Positions 1 through 7,126 are shown, counted from the first letter of the stretch. The stretch is 13,678 bases of DNA from Acidobacteriaceae bacterium (GCA_003165855.1 PMXH01000512.1:17932-31609); one strand, 5' to 3'. Numbers and translations are program-made. Notes: generated by a model from the sequence alone, not told the origin.

Positions 1-1143
1 CTTGGGCCGGAAGCGATTGTGGCTGGAATCCTGTTATACCAATTGCTCAGTCATCGCACACCGTGGCTGCGGAGCCTGTTTGGGGGCGTGTTTGGCGCCC
101 TGGCCGTTTATGGACTGGTTTGCACCCTCTCCTCGATCTGGTCGGTCTACGCTAGCTGGACACTGTACAAGTCGCTGGAGTTTCTGCTCGATGTTTCTGT
201 ATTTGCGTTCATCGTCGCCAAGGTGAAGTCAGTCGATGCCTTCCGAAACGTTCTGAATTGGGTTTGGGCGGTTTACGGACTCGAGTTGGTCTGGACTTGG
301 ATAGGAGCTGCGATCTGGCGATCTGAGGCGCTGGATGAGTTGGGTCGGCTCTCTGGGGTGTGGCCGGTTGTAGCCTCCAACAGCATTGGCGTGTCTGGCG
401 CGGTTATCAGCGTGGTGGCATTGGCGCGGTTCCTGGCTCGTGGCGGGAAAAGAGCTGATCGCATCGCGTACGGTTTGTTATTTTGCTTTGGCTTCATCTC
501 GCTGGTGGCCTCCCAGACCAGAAACTCGCTGGCAGGATTCATCGTCGGCGCTTTCCTGGTGCTTCTGTATGAACGTCGCATGTGGATCGGGGCTGTAGCG
601 GCCGCGCTGGCAGTCCCGGCCGTATTGCTCACGAGTCTCGGCCCGAAGCTGTGGGACTTCCTTCTCCGATCGCAGACCGAAACGCAGGTCGCAGATCTTA
701 GCGGACGCACGGTTTGGTGGAAGATTGCCTGGGATCTCGTGATGCAGCATCCCCTCACAGGACTGGGGGCGTACGCGGCTGGGAAGTTTGCCATCTTGGG
801 CAAACTGGGTATCGGGGAGGCTTCGCAGATTCACAGCGATTGGTTGGAGGTCATGGTTGGAACAAGTTTCTGGGGACTGATTCCATTCGTAGCTGCTTTC
901 CTGGGTTGCTGGTGGATCATCGGCCGGAGCTACTGGGACCGTTCGCTGACTACTGGCGAACACCAATTATCGGCGGAGATACTTGGAGTGCTGGGAATCA
1001 TTTCGGTGCGGTCATTCCTCAACGTCGAACTAAGCTGGCACGCTCCGTTTCTGTATCTCGCGGTGGTGGCTTACGCCGAGTTCCTTCGCCGTCAAAAGAA
1101 GGAACGGGAACTGGGCTTCAACCGACGCTCAATCGAAATTTAG
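1..1143 (+). CDS. O-antigen ligase / Wzy-like polysaccharide polymerase, 5'-truncated
   Basis: The frame is open from base 1 with no stop, so the true start lies upstream; the GTG at 19 is only the first possible start codon inside the window. About 380 residues remain. They form roughly nine to ten hydrophobic segments with one larger hydrophilic loop, the layout of the O-antigen ligase (Wzy_C/WaaL) superfamily. Supporting motifs are SQTRNSLAGF in a membrane segment, a loop with SGRTVWWKIAWDLVMQHPL then TGLGAYA, and IHSDWLEVMVGTSFWGLIPF, which matches the family's usual 'H-x-D/N-xx-L...G..G' stretch after the periplasmic loop. Known members join glycan repeat units or attach the chain to an acceptor at the outer face of the inner membrane. 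Whether this one is ligase or polymerase cannot be told from sequence. The sulfotransferase gene starts 38 nt after its stop on the same strand, so co-transcription is likely. Confidence 0.85.
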   Translation, partial: LGPEAIVAGILLYQLLSHRTPWLRSLFGGVFGALAVYGLVCTLSSIWSVYASWTLYKSLEFLLDVSVFAFIVAKVKSVDAFRNVLNWVWAVYGLELVWTWIGAAIWRSEALDELGRLSGVWPVVASNSIGVSGAVISVVALARFLARGGKRADRIAYGLLFCFGFISLVASQTRNSLAGFIVGAFLVLLYERRMWIGAVAAALAVPAVLLTSLGPKLWDFLLRSQTETQVADLSGRTVWWKIAWDLVMQHPLTGLGAYAAGKFAILGKLGIGEASQIHSDWLEVMVGTSFWGLIPFVAAFLGCWWIIGRSYWDRSLTTGEHQLSAEILGVLGIISVRSFLNVELSWHAPFLYLAVVAYAEFLRRQKKERELGFNRRSIEI

Positions 1144-1169
1144 TTGTGGATTCTATCCATTCGATCGGT

Positions 1170-1173
1170 AGGA
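1170..1173 (+). promoter_or_regulatory. Ribosome binding site deciding the sulfotransferase start
   Basis: AGGA lies 8 nt before the ATG at 1182. The same frame is open back to 714, but that part overlaps the ligase gene in another frame and carries no sulfotransferase similarity. The site therefore favours 1182 as the start. Confidence 0.55.
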
Positions 1174-1181
1174 ATATTGCC

Positions 1182-2189
1182 ATGTCAGACAAAAAAGCCA
1201 TTACGGTGAAAAGCAACAGCGGGCCGGTTTTTGTGGTGGGGATGTGGCGTTCTGGGACTTCTCTGCTGTACACCCTGCTGAACCAGCACCCTCACATTGC
1301 CCTGATGTATGAAGGCAATCTTCCGTTGCTGTGGCCGTTGTTCCGGAAAGGCAAGGCGCGGCCCGATTGGCTGGAACGCTGGGAGTTTTGGAGTGGGGCG
1401 TTGAGCCGCCACAAAATCGATACGCAGGCTCTGCACGGAGAGTTTCCCGCCCTGCCCGAAGCCATGGAATTGGTATACCGGCAATATGCGGGGCTGGCGC
1501 GGTGGGGCTGCAAGTCTCCGGGCTACTTCGATTGCATGGTGCGGCTGGCCAAGGAGTTTCCCGACGCCCACTTCATTGTGCTCTATCGCAATCCTTTTGA
1601 TATCTGTCGCAGTATCGTGCGGGCGGCGCAGAAATCACCCTGGTTTGCTAAGCCGGGAATGCCGTTGCGGGCGCTGGTCGGTTACCGCATGATGAAGCGT
1701 GAGGCGGATCGTTTGCAGACGCTGGGAGTGCGGGTGCATCAAATCCAGTATGAGGATTTGGCGCGGGAACCGGAGAAGGTATTGGCCGGTATCTGTGGCT
1801 TCCTGCAGATTCCCTTCGATCCCCGGATGACACATCTGGCGGATGCGGACCGTTCCCCTATTCATGACGCCCCTCACCATGCTGGTGTGAAAGGCAAGCA
1901 GATCTTTGCTGGGGGCAAGAAGGATGAGGTTCTATCCCCCAGCCTGCAGCGCAAGATCCAGCGCTACGTGAATTTCTGGCACCGGGAATATGGCGGAACG
2001 TGGCCCCTGCACCCCGGTTCGAATGGATCAAACACACCGCGATTGGGATGGATGGAAAGGCTTCTGGATGGGATTCGCTATCATGCTCTGCGGGTTTTTG
2101 ATGAGGCGGTGATTTTTATTTACTGTTTTGCCCCTATGCGCTTGCTCCGCGCCTATCGCGGAGCGTACGGCTCCAGGCTGGGAGCGTAG
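1182..2189 (+). CDS. PAPS-dependent sulfotransferase family protein
   Basis: The 335-residue product starts at the ATG 38 nt after the ligase stop, behind an AGGA site. The N-terminus carries the 5'-phosphosulfate-binding loop FVVGMWRSGTSLL (residues 17-29, with R23-S-G-T26). The 3'-phosphate-binding part is FIVLYRNPFDICRSIV (131-146, with R136 and S144). A downstream QYEDLAREPEKVL segment (about 189-201) is also typical of Sulfotransfer_1/Sulfotransfer_3 proteins. Such enzymes move a sulfuryl group from PAPS to a hydroxyl or amine of a sugar, lipid or peptide in the cytoplasm. The length is normal for the family. The last 30 residues include a hydrophobic stretch (AVIFIYCFAPM) that could bind membrane. 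Next to a polysaccharide ligase gene, a glycan or lipid-linked glycan is the likeliest substrate, but this is inference; the acceptor cannot be read from sequence. Confidence 0.87.
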   Translation: MSDKKAITVKSNSGPVFVVGMWRSGTSLLYTLLNQHPHIALMYEGNLPLLWPLFRKGKARPDWLERWEFWSGALSRHKIDTQALHGEFPALPEAMELVYRQYAGLARWGCKSPGYFDCMVRLAKEFPDAHFIVLYRNPFDICRSIVRAAQKSPWFAKPGMPLRALVGYRMMKREADRLQTLGVRVHQIQYEDLAREPEKVLAGICGFLQIPFDPRMTHLADADRSPIHDAPHHAGVKGKQIFAGGKKDEVLSPSLQRKIQRYVNFWHREYGGTWPLHPGSNGSNTPRLGWMERLLDGIRYHALRVFDEAVIFIYCFAPMRLLRAYRGAYGSRLGA

Positions 2190-2216
2190 AGGTTGGACTC
2201 GTGATCCAGCCTCTAC
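2186..2216. terminator. Hairpin between convergent genes, possible bidirectional terminator
   Basis: A 12-bp stem (2186-2197 with 2205-2216, one T/G wobble) encloses a 7-nt loop, CTCGTGA. The left arm overlaps the TAG stop of the sulfotransferase, and the hairpin sits between two convergent genes only 53 nt apart. No run of T follows on either strand, so it is not a classical intrinsic terminator. It may slow polymerase or protect 3' ends. Confidence 0.5.
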
Positions 2217-2242
2217 CACTCAAGCCAAACCAAACCAAGAAG

Positions 2243-3352
2243 TCACTGCCCCGATCCGTTGTTGCAGGTGGTGGTATTGGTCGATCCCAGGCTGTTTAGA
2301 ACGTAAGCAGGAGTAGCGGTGTTGCTTGCCGAGTCCGCCACTGGCCAGACGACGAGATTCACTTTTTTGCCGGCCGCGACCCACGGCTGAATCGCGCTAT
2401 CGACGGAGGTCCAGACGTATTGCGGATTGGCTGACGGCCCTTGATCCACTGCGGCCCATTGGATAAGCATGACGGCCCCAGTCGCCGGTGCCGCCTGATT
2501 GTTCATTACGTAGGTTTGAATGGAGTCGGCGTCTGACCCCGCAATTGGCGGGAACACAACCTGCATTTGGGCTCCCTGAGCCGCTGATTGGATCGCCGTC
2601 GCATAGGATGCCGTATATCCCGGATAGCTCGGATCAAATGCAGTCAGCCAGTCTTCGTAATAGAGTTCGAGGGAAGTAGCATGATTTTCGACAGCGAAAG
2701 GGAGAAGCGTAACCAGAGAGCCCGTCACTCCTCCGCCGCTTGGATCACTCTGGGTTGCGGTCTGCAACTCCAGGGGCGTGACTTGTCCGTGGTAGGTGTC
2801 GAACAGAGAGCACCAATCGGCGGTGCATGGTGCTCCGGAGTCGAAGTTCGAAATGTCCGATTGTTGAAGTCCCTGGCTGCCAAACCCTATGTGCTGGCTT
2901 ACGGCATACGCTGCGACCTGGTCCGGAATACCCGTATCCAAATTGACTGTGTTAAGCCCGACCATCAACTTTGCGGGAGACTTAAGCGTCTCTTCGTAGC
3001 CCAGCATCATTGTCAGGTAGTCCACCCAGGTTGTCGGCGTCCATCCCCAGCCGGTGAACGCGTCCGAGCAGGTGGCATCGGTATCGAAGCCCAAATTCGG
3101 ATAGGTTTCGCCGCCCTGGGCCAAGCCAAACCTGATGTACCCGACGGACGGGTTGCTGCCGTAATGCTGTACGACCTGCTGCATAAAAGCCTTGTAAGGC
3201 GTTTGGAATGACGGGCTGAAATAGTTAGGAGTGACCTCACCGCCTGCAGGTGGCGGGACAGGCTTAACGGAGCTCCGGCTCAAACTGGCACCACCGCAGC
3301 CTATTAGGCCCAAACAGGAACCGAGAGCCAGAATTACGATCAAAGATCTCAT
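2243..3352 (-). CDS. Secreted lipoprotein of unknown function, possibly glycosidase-like
   Basis: The start chosen is the ATG at 3352-3350, which has a GGAGG site 5 nt upstream and begins directly with a lipoprotein signal peptide: MRSLIVILALG, then the lipobox LIGC with C19 as the lipidated cysteine. The frame extends upstream to 3430, but that part has no signal-like character. The mature 351-residue protein begins with a Pro-rich linker (about 30-45). Alternating strand-like and helix-like segments follow, such as VGYIRFGL (70-77), KLMVGLNTV (128-136), SLELYYEDW (227-235), AQMQVVFPP (261-269), AVMLIQWAA (293-301) and VNLVVWPVA (331-339). This rhythm and the acidic residues at strand ends recall TIM-barrel glycoside hydrolases. 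No family signature was recognised, so the enzyme idea is only inference. Paired cysteines (C95, C176, C181, C363) fit an extracytoplasmic protein. It is convergent with the sulfotransferase gene and divergent from the methyltransferase gene. Confidence 0.8.
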   Translation of the reverse strand: MRSLIVILALGSCLGLIGCGGASLSRSSVKPVPPPAGGEVTPNYFSPSFQTPYKAFMQQVVQHYGSNPSVGYIRFGLAQGGETYPNLGFDTDATCSDAFTGWGWTPTTWVDYLTMMLGYEETLKSPAKLMVGLNTVNLDTGIPDQVAAYAVSQHIGFGSQGLQQSDISNFDSGAPCTADWCSLFDTYHGQVTPLELQTATQSDPSGGGVTGSLVTLLPFAVENHATSLELYYEDWLTAFDPSYPGYTASYATAIQSAAQGAQMQVVFPPIAGSDADSIQTYVMNNQAAPATGAVMLIQWAAVDQGPSANPQYVWTSVDSAIQPWVAAGKKVNLVVWPVADSASNTATPAYVLNSLGSTNTTTCNNGSGQ

Positions 3353-3357
3353 AGCAT

Positions 3358-3362
3358 CCTCC
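3358..3362 (-). promoter_or_regulatory. Ribosome binding site of the lipoprotein gene
   Basis: On the minus strand the site reads GGAGG, followed by 5 nt and the ATG at 3352. It fixes the start so that the product opens with the lipoprotein signal peptide. Confidence 0.75.
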
Positions 3363-3653
3363 GTCATCATGGAACAGAGATGGGCCCGCAGTCGCAGAAG
3401 GACATCCCCGATACTTCCAGTAAACCCCAACCTTTGGGAATTGTTGCCTAAGGTGTATTGCTTAGATCACGATACAGGTTACGGTAGGGCATGGCCACTT
3501 ACTATAGGACATAGCCGATGAGGCGCTCCTGTTTTGGTCCAAGATTGAGTTAGTGATTCCGATCGCAGACCACATCCGCCAGGCGACATAAACACAGAAT
3601 TCATCCGCGGCCGCAAGCTGCTTCCAAAGTGACAACGAGGCTATTCCGCTTTG

Positions 3654-3690
3654 GCTGAGTAACTTTCGTTGTAGCGTGGAAAGTCTCAGC
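3654..3690 (+). promoter_or_regulatory. Bulged 5'-leader hairpin upstream of the methyltransferase gene
   Basis: GCTGAG (3654-3659) pairs with CTCAGC (3685-3690), and ACTTTC (3662-3667) pairs with GAAAGT (3679-3684). Together they form a 12-bp stem with a 2-nt bulge (TA, 3660-3661) and an 11-nt loop. It ends 41 nt before the ATG at 3732. It could be a leader RNA structure or a protein-binding dyad. No known riboswitch class was recognised. Confidence 0.45.
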
Positions 3691-3731
3691 GCAAGTTCGA
3701 TTTCGATTCAGTGAAAAGGGGAAAATAACAA

Positions 3732-4640
3732 ATGGCAAACGAGCAACTCACACACAATCAAGGAGATCTCTCTAAGGAATTTTTCGCCCGCGAATACTGG
3801 CGTTCGCACGGAGCCTTGCGGCTCATGAGGAGATATACGCCGTTCTGGGTGCGGCGCACGTTGCGCGCTCCCTATTTGTTCGCGCTCGATGGCATGGACC
3901 TGGTGCTCGGAAAACGCGACGGGCTGGTTCCACCACGCTACTTGAACTACGCCGATTCGGGCGGCTTTACGAAAGTCGGCAAGGAGTTCCTGGACTACTA
4001 CAAGGAAAAGTGTGGTCTGCAGCCTCAGCATCGCGTGTTGGATATGGGGTGTGGCATAGGGCGCATGGCAGTGCCGCTGACGGGCTATCTTACGAGCGGC
4101 TCTTACGAAGGTTTCGACATCGTTCCCAGCGGGGTTCGGTGGTGCCAGAACAACGTCACGCGCAAGTTCCCGCGATTCAAATTCCAGATCGCCGACATTT
4201 ATAACAAGCAGTACAATCCCCGCGGCCGCTATCAACCTGGAGAGTACAAGTTTCCGTTCGCTGACGCCGAATTTGATCTGGTCATTCTGATATCGGTCTT
4301 TACCCACATGCTGCCTTCTGACATGGACCACTATCTCTCCGAGATATCGCGGGTGCTTCGACCGGGTGGAAAATGCCTGATCACCTATTTTATGGTGGAC
4401 GAAGAAGCGCGTCGCAGAGTGGCCGCTGGCACGGCTGCGGTGCCGTTTGATCATAAGCTGGACGGTTGCTGGACTAGCGACCCGGTTACTCCAGAAACCG
4501 CGGTAGGGTACGATCCCGCGAACGTAGTGCCCGTGTATCAAAAACACTCTCTCTCGCCCGATGGCATCCATTTCGGTGCGTGGAGTGGAAGAAGTAATTA
4601 CCTCAGTTATCAGGACATCGTGATCGCGACCAAAGTCTAG
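3732..4640 (+). CDS. Class I SAM-dependent methyltransferase
   Basis: The 302-residue product starts at an ATG with AGGGGA 9 nt upstream. The Rossmann methyltransferase core begins near residue 85. Motif I is VLDMGCGIGRM (102-112). The acidic residue after strand 2 is D129 in YEGFDIVPS. D155 lies in QIADIYN, strand 4 is FDLVILISVFTHM (181-193), and the post-core PGGKCLITYF (211-220) closes the Methyltransf_11/25-type fold. The first 80 residues are basic and aromatic (WRSHGALRLMRRY, FWVRRTLR) and are not part of the usual core; they may contact substrate or membrane. The C-terminal 80 residues, with CWTSDPVTPE and FGAWSGRSNY, resemble tails in methyltransferases of polysaccharide clusters. 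Substrate and methylated atom are unknown. It appears to be a single-gene unit: the next gene is about 375 nt away. A glycan-modifying role is inferred from neighbours only. Confidence 0.88.
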   Translation: MANEQLTHNQGDLSKEFFAREYWRSHGALRLMRRYTPFWVRRTLRAPYLFALDGMDLVLGKRDGLVPPRYLNYADSGGFTKVGKEFLDYYKEKCGLQPQHRVLDMGCGIGRMAVPLTGYLTSGSYEGFDIVPSGVRWCQNNVTRKFPRFKFQIADIYNKQYNPRGRYQPGEYKFPFADAEFDLVILISVFTHMLPSDMDHYLSEISRVLRPGGKCLITYFMVDEEARRRVAAGTAAVPFDHKLDGCWTSDPVTPETAVGYDPANVVPVYQKHSLSPDGIHFGAWSGRSNYLSYQDIVIATKV

Positions 4641-5017
4641 GCGGCCAGCCACCCGCTGGAACAGCCCTCCCATCGCTCATTCATCCCTCGAGTTGGCACC
4701 CCGGAGCGGGCCGATAGAGGCTTTCGTCTCTAAGAAATTAGGCTACTTGCAGGCTCTTGCGGTGCTCGCGTAGCATCACTTCACTCTTGTTGTTGTGGTC
4801 CGTACTCCCCTTGTTCGTGAGCAATACTCCCCCTTAACGCTGGCGACATGTTTAGCTGTTTTGACCGGGCGAATGCTCCCTAATCTGAAGTAGTGAGCTT
4901 AGTCTTGCCCATGTCGCAGCAGGGCACTGCGAAGCGCAACAGATTCCACTGGCAGCGGTCGTTTCCCGAGTCACGAATGTGACTCAGAGGGCGGAGCTGT
5001 AGGCAGGTACGTTGGCA
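4641..5017. other. Gene-poor intergenic stretch before the zinc-ribbon gene
   Basis: No convincing gene is seen in these 377 nt. A short hairpin (CCAGC/GCTGG, 4645-4659) follows the methyltransferase stop. TTGACC (4861-4866) is a good -35-like hexamer, but the best -10-like hexamers after it are poor: TCTGAA at 17 nt or TAATCT at only 14 nt. A promoter here is therefore tentative. A minus-strand micro-ORF of 28 codons (4824-4738, TTG start, stop TAA) has a purine-rich GGGGGAG just upstream. It has no recognisable homology and may be chance or a decayed fragment. A perfect 7-bp dyad (4968-4985) is listed separately. Confidence 0.45.
4968..4985. promoter_or_regulatory. Perfect inverted repeat upstream of the zinc-ribbon gene, possible operator
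   Basis: GAGTCAC-GAAT-GTGACTC is a perfect 7-bp dyad with a 4-nt centre, ending 32 nt before the ATG at 5018. Size and place suit a dimeric repressor site or a small leader hairpin. No specific regulator can be named. Confidence 0.4.
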
Positions 5018-5218
5018 ATGACTGTCAATTGCATACGATGTCACCAGAAATTAGAGGACTATCTGTTCACGGGGCTAAAGTTCGTCCCGGAGGGCGCGGG
5101 ACACGGGATTGTGATGTTGGAATGCCCGAAATGCGGGCATTTGGAATTTCTGTCCCGCACCAGCCCCTTGTTGGTGGAACTGCAGGCAAGGCCCACTTTC
5201 TCGGGAGATGGAGACTGA
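5018..5218 (+). CDS. Small zinc-ribbon protein
   Basis: The 66-residue product starts at the ATG at 5018, with AGGT 9 nt upstream; a TTG two codons earlier is an alternative start. Two CxxC knuckles are plain: C5-I-R-C8 and C36-P-K-C39, separated by 27 residues. This is the pattern of a single zinc ribbon binding one Zn(II). The stretch between them (LEDYLFTGLKF) and the tail after the second pair (GHLEFLSRTSPLLVEL) are hydrophobic enough to form a small folded domain. No named family was recognised. The gene ends 34 nt before the carbamoyltransferase ATG, and overlaps it by 11 nt if that gene starts at 5208, so the two are probably translated from one mRNA. A partner, regulator or metal-related role for the carbamoyltransferase is possible but rests only on this adjacency. 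Confidence 0.7.
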   Translation: MTVNCIRCHQKLEDYLFTGLKFVPEGAGHGIVMLECPKCGHLEFLSRTSPLLVELQARPTFSGDGD

Positions 5219-5252
5219 TCCGCTAGCGTCCGATCCCGGGCTCTTGAAACCA

Positions 5253-6998
5253 ATGCGAATCCTCGGACTATCGTCGTTCCGGCATGACACCTCAGCGGCG
5301 CTGCTCGTTGACGGCAAGTTTGTAGCCGCCATTGAAGATGCCAAGCTGGCGCGTACGCCGACCCGTGGTCTGCCCGAGGCGGCAATCAAATTCTGCCTGG
5401 ATTCGGCGGGGCTCACCTGGCATGATCTGGATGCGGTCGCGGTGGCCACGCTGCCCGTCCGTGGCTGGGCCCGACGGTCCTGGGGAGCGGCCAGCACATC
5501 TCCCTTTTCTCCAGTTGCGGGAGCCTACTATGAGGCCAATGAGCTGGGTGGCCTGGCACGCGATCTTAGCAATCTCAGAATCCTGCGGCACAAGAACGGA
5601 ACTTCCTCCTGCCGCTTTCTCAACTTCGAGCATCACCTGTGCCATGCCGCGAGCAGCTTTTACCTGTCACCCTTCGACCGCGCGTTGATTCTGACTTTGG
5701 ATGAAGAGGGCGACGGACGAGCGGGCATGCTCGCACTCGGTGAAGGCACGCGCCTGCGGCCGCTACAGACGATTTCGTTTCCCCACTCGCTGGGTTGGGT
5801 CTACTCCCGGATTACCGAGTTGCTTGGGTTCGTTCCTCAAAAGGAAGAGCACAAGACCCAGTGGTTGAGCATGGAAGGAGAACCTGTTTTCAAACAGGTG
5901 TTCCTGGATATGCTCCGCGGCAAGAACAGTCCGTTGCCCTGTCTGGATTCCAGCTTTGTCCATCGTGGAGTGACAGGACATCTGGCCTTTTCCGGCAAGT
6001 TCTATCGGCATCTTGGCATTCCGGAAGGAGATGCGTCACTCGGCGATAAGTCACTCGGCGACGATCAACGGCGCGCACTGGCCAGCAGCGTTCAGCATGC
6101 TTGCACGGAAATCATCGGGGATCTGATCGAGCATTACCGGAAACGCGAGGGTGTCGAACAGGTGTGTCTGGGGGGAGGCATGTTTCAAAATGTCCTCCTG
6201 GTTTCGGATTTGGAAAAGAGACTCGGGGTGGGCCAGGTGTTTGTCCCACCCGCACCCGCGAATTCGGGCAGCGCCCTGGGCGCAGCAATCTTGGTTTGGC
6301 AGCAAAACAACGCTGTGCGCTTTGAACCGAACGCTGACAATTACTGGGGACCGGGTTCTCGATCTCACGAGATTAAGGATGTGCTGGACAATTCCAAAGC
6401 CCGGTACGTCGTCCAAAGCACATCCGAACGGAAGCTTGATTCCACCATCCAACTTCTGCAAGCCGGAAAAATTGTAGGCTGGTTTCAAGGGCGCACGGAA
6501 TTCGGACCGCGGGCGCTGGGCAACCGCAGCCTGGTGGCGTCTCCGTGGGCTCCCTATGTCAAAGAAAACCTCAACGATTTCGTGAAGCACCGGGAGTGGT
6601 TTCGTCCGTTTGCGATTTCGGTTCCCGAGGAAGATTGCGCGCGTTTTTTCGAATCATCCCCGCTCTGCGGTTCGATGAATTCCCTGGCTACGGTGCGAGC
6701 ATCGGCGAATGCGCTGCCGCAGGATTTCTGCCTTCCCGGGAACCGCATCCGGCTCCATGCCGTAGCCCGCAAGAGCAATCCTCTTTTTTGGGATCTGTTG
6801 AAACGATTTGGCGAACATGCGCCGGCTCCCATGCTGTTGAACACTTCCTTCAATTTGTCCGGAGAGCCGCTTGTGGCTCGGCCCCAGGATGCGGTGCGGA
6901 GTTATTTTTGCTCAGGCATTGACGCCCTGGTGATGGAAAATTTCTTGCTTTCAAAATCTACTGCAACGCACGTCCTCGCGGGGACGCGCGCCAGCTGA
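5253..6998 (+). CDS. Carbamoyltransferase (NodU/CmcH/TobZ family)
   Basis: The 581-residue product shows both halves of the family. The N-terminal HSP70-like part opens with MRILGLSSFRHDTSAALLVDG and its conserved H11-D12. It also carries FEHHLCHAASSFYLSP (125-140) with the His-x3-His metal-binding motif (H127, H131), DEEGDGRAGM (150-159) and PANSGSALGAAI (335-346). The C-terminal YrdC-like part has GWFQGRTEFGPRALGNRS (409-426), REWFRPFAIS (447-456) and LLNTSFNLSGEPLV (528-541). Known members use carbamoyl phosphate and ATP, via carbamoyl-AMP, to O-carbamoylate sugars or antibiotics. The family start consensus favours ATG 5253; ATG 5208 in the same frame would add 15 unconserved residues, and neither start has a strong ribosome site. 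A five-residue tandem (SLGDK/SLGDD, 262-271) comes from a 12-nt direct repeat. The substrate is unknown, but the preceding glycan genes suggest an exported polysaccharide. Confidence 0.9.
   Translation: MRILGLSSFRHDTSAALLVDGKFVAAIEDAKLARTPTRGLPEAAIKFCLDSAGLTWHDLDAVAVATLPVRGWARRSWGAASTSPFSPVAGAYYEANELGGLARDLSNLRILRHKNGTSSCRFLNFEHHLCHAASSFYLSPFDRALILTLDEEGDGRAGMLALGEGTRLRPLQTISFPHSLGWVYSRITELLGFVPQKEEHKTQWLSMEGEPVFKQVFLDMLRGKNSPLPCLDSSFVHRGVTGHLAFSGKFYRHLGIPEGDASLGDKSLGDDQRRALASSVQHACTEIIGDLIEHYRKREGVEQVCLGGGMFQNVLLVSDLEKRLGVGQVFVPPAPANSGSALGAAILVWQQNNAVRFEPNADNYWGPGSRSHEIKDVLDNSKARYVVQSTSERKLDSTIQLLQAGKIVGWFQGRTEFGPRALGNRSLVASPWAPYVKENLNDFVKHREWFRPFAISVPEEDCARFFESSPLCGSMNSLATVRASANALPQDFCLPGNRIRLHAVARKSNPLFWDLLKRFGEHAPAPMLLNTSFNLSGEPLVARPQDAVRSYFCSGIDALVMENFLLSKSTATHVLAGTRAS
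6035..6061 (+). repeat. Short in-frame tandem repeat inside the carbamoyltransferase gene
   Basis: GTCACTCGGCGA occurs at 6035-6046 and again at 6050-6061, a 15-nt period. It encodes SLGDK followed by SLGDD. This looks like a recent slippage duplication of five codons that keeps the frame. Confidence 0.7.
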
Positions 6999-7114
6999 CA
7001 ACAACGCACCGCTGCCTCGAACTTCCCCCAAGACATCAATCGGAACGATCACCTCAGCATCAGCATGGAAGAACCGGCGTTGCCCTGGCCAGGCCGGCAT
7101 TACGCTCACGAATC

Positions 7115-7121
7115 AGAGAGG
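7115..7121 (+). promoter_or_regulatory. Ribosome binding site of the FG-GAP protein gene
   Basis: AGAGAGG lies 5 nt before the ATG at 7127 and supports that start, which gives an intact signal peptide. Confidence 0.55.
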
Positions 7122-7126
7122 ATTAT

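Larger units (their letters stand above)
3353..3731. other. Divergent intergenic region between lipoprotein and methyltransferase genes
   Basis: These 379 nt must hold the start signals for both divergent genes. No strong sigma-70 promoter is visible. A weak plus-strand candidate is TTACGG (3479-3484) and TATAGG (3503-3508) with an 18-nt spacer. Two small dyads are present: CCCAA-CCT-TTGGG (3426-3438) and CTAAG-8 nt-CTTAG (3448-3465), either of which could be an operator. A larger hairpin near the methyltransferase end is listed separately. An AGGGGA site (3717-3722) lies 9 nt before the methyltransferase ATG. No coding sequence was recognised. Confidence 0.5.

Noticed and set aside
714..1181. 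Upstream extension of the sulfotransferase frame
   Set aside because: It overlaps the ligase gene in another frame, adds no sulfotransferase similarity, and the ATG at 1182 has its own AGGA site.
2588..3211. Plus-strand frame of 207 codons over the lipoprotein gene
   Set aside because: The minus strand has a signal peptide, lipobox and GGAGG site; the plus-strand product shows none of these.
3353..3430. Upstream extension of the lipoprotein frame
   Set aside because: It would bury the lipobox signal peptide behind 26 residues and ignore the GGAGG site at the correct distance from the ATG at 3352.
3479..3508. TTACGG...TATAGG as a promoter
   Set aside because: The -35 hexamer is poor and it lies over 220 nt before the methyltransferase start; kept only as a weak mention.
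3708..4673. Long minus-strand frame of 321 codons over the methyltransferase gene
   Set aside because: It is antisense to a gene with clear methyltransferase motifs, and its product is Arg/His-rich without any recognisable domain.
5208..5252. Earlier ATG for the carbamoyltransferase
   Set aside because: Family members start close to the 'M-x-I-L-G-L' motif, and the 15 extra residues are unconserved; it cannot be fully excluded.
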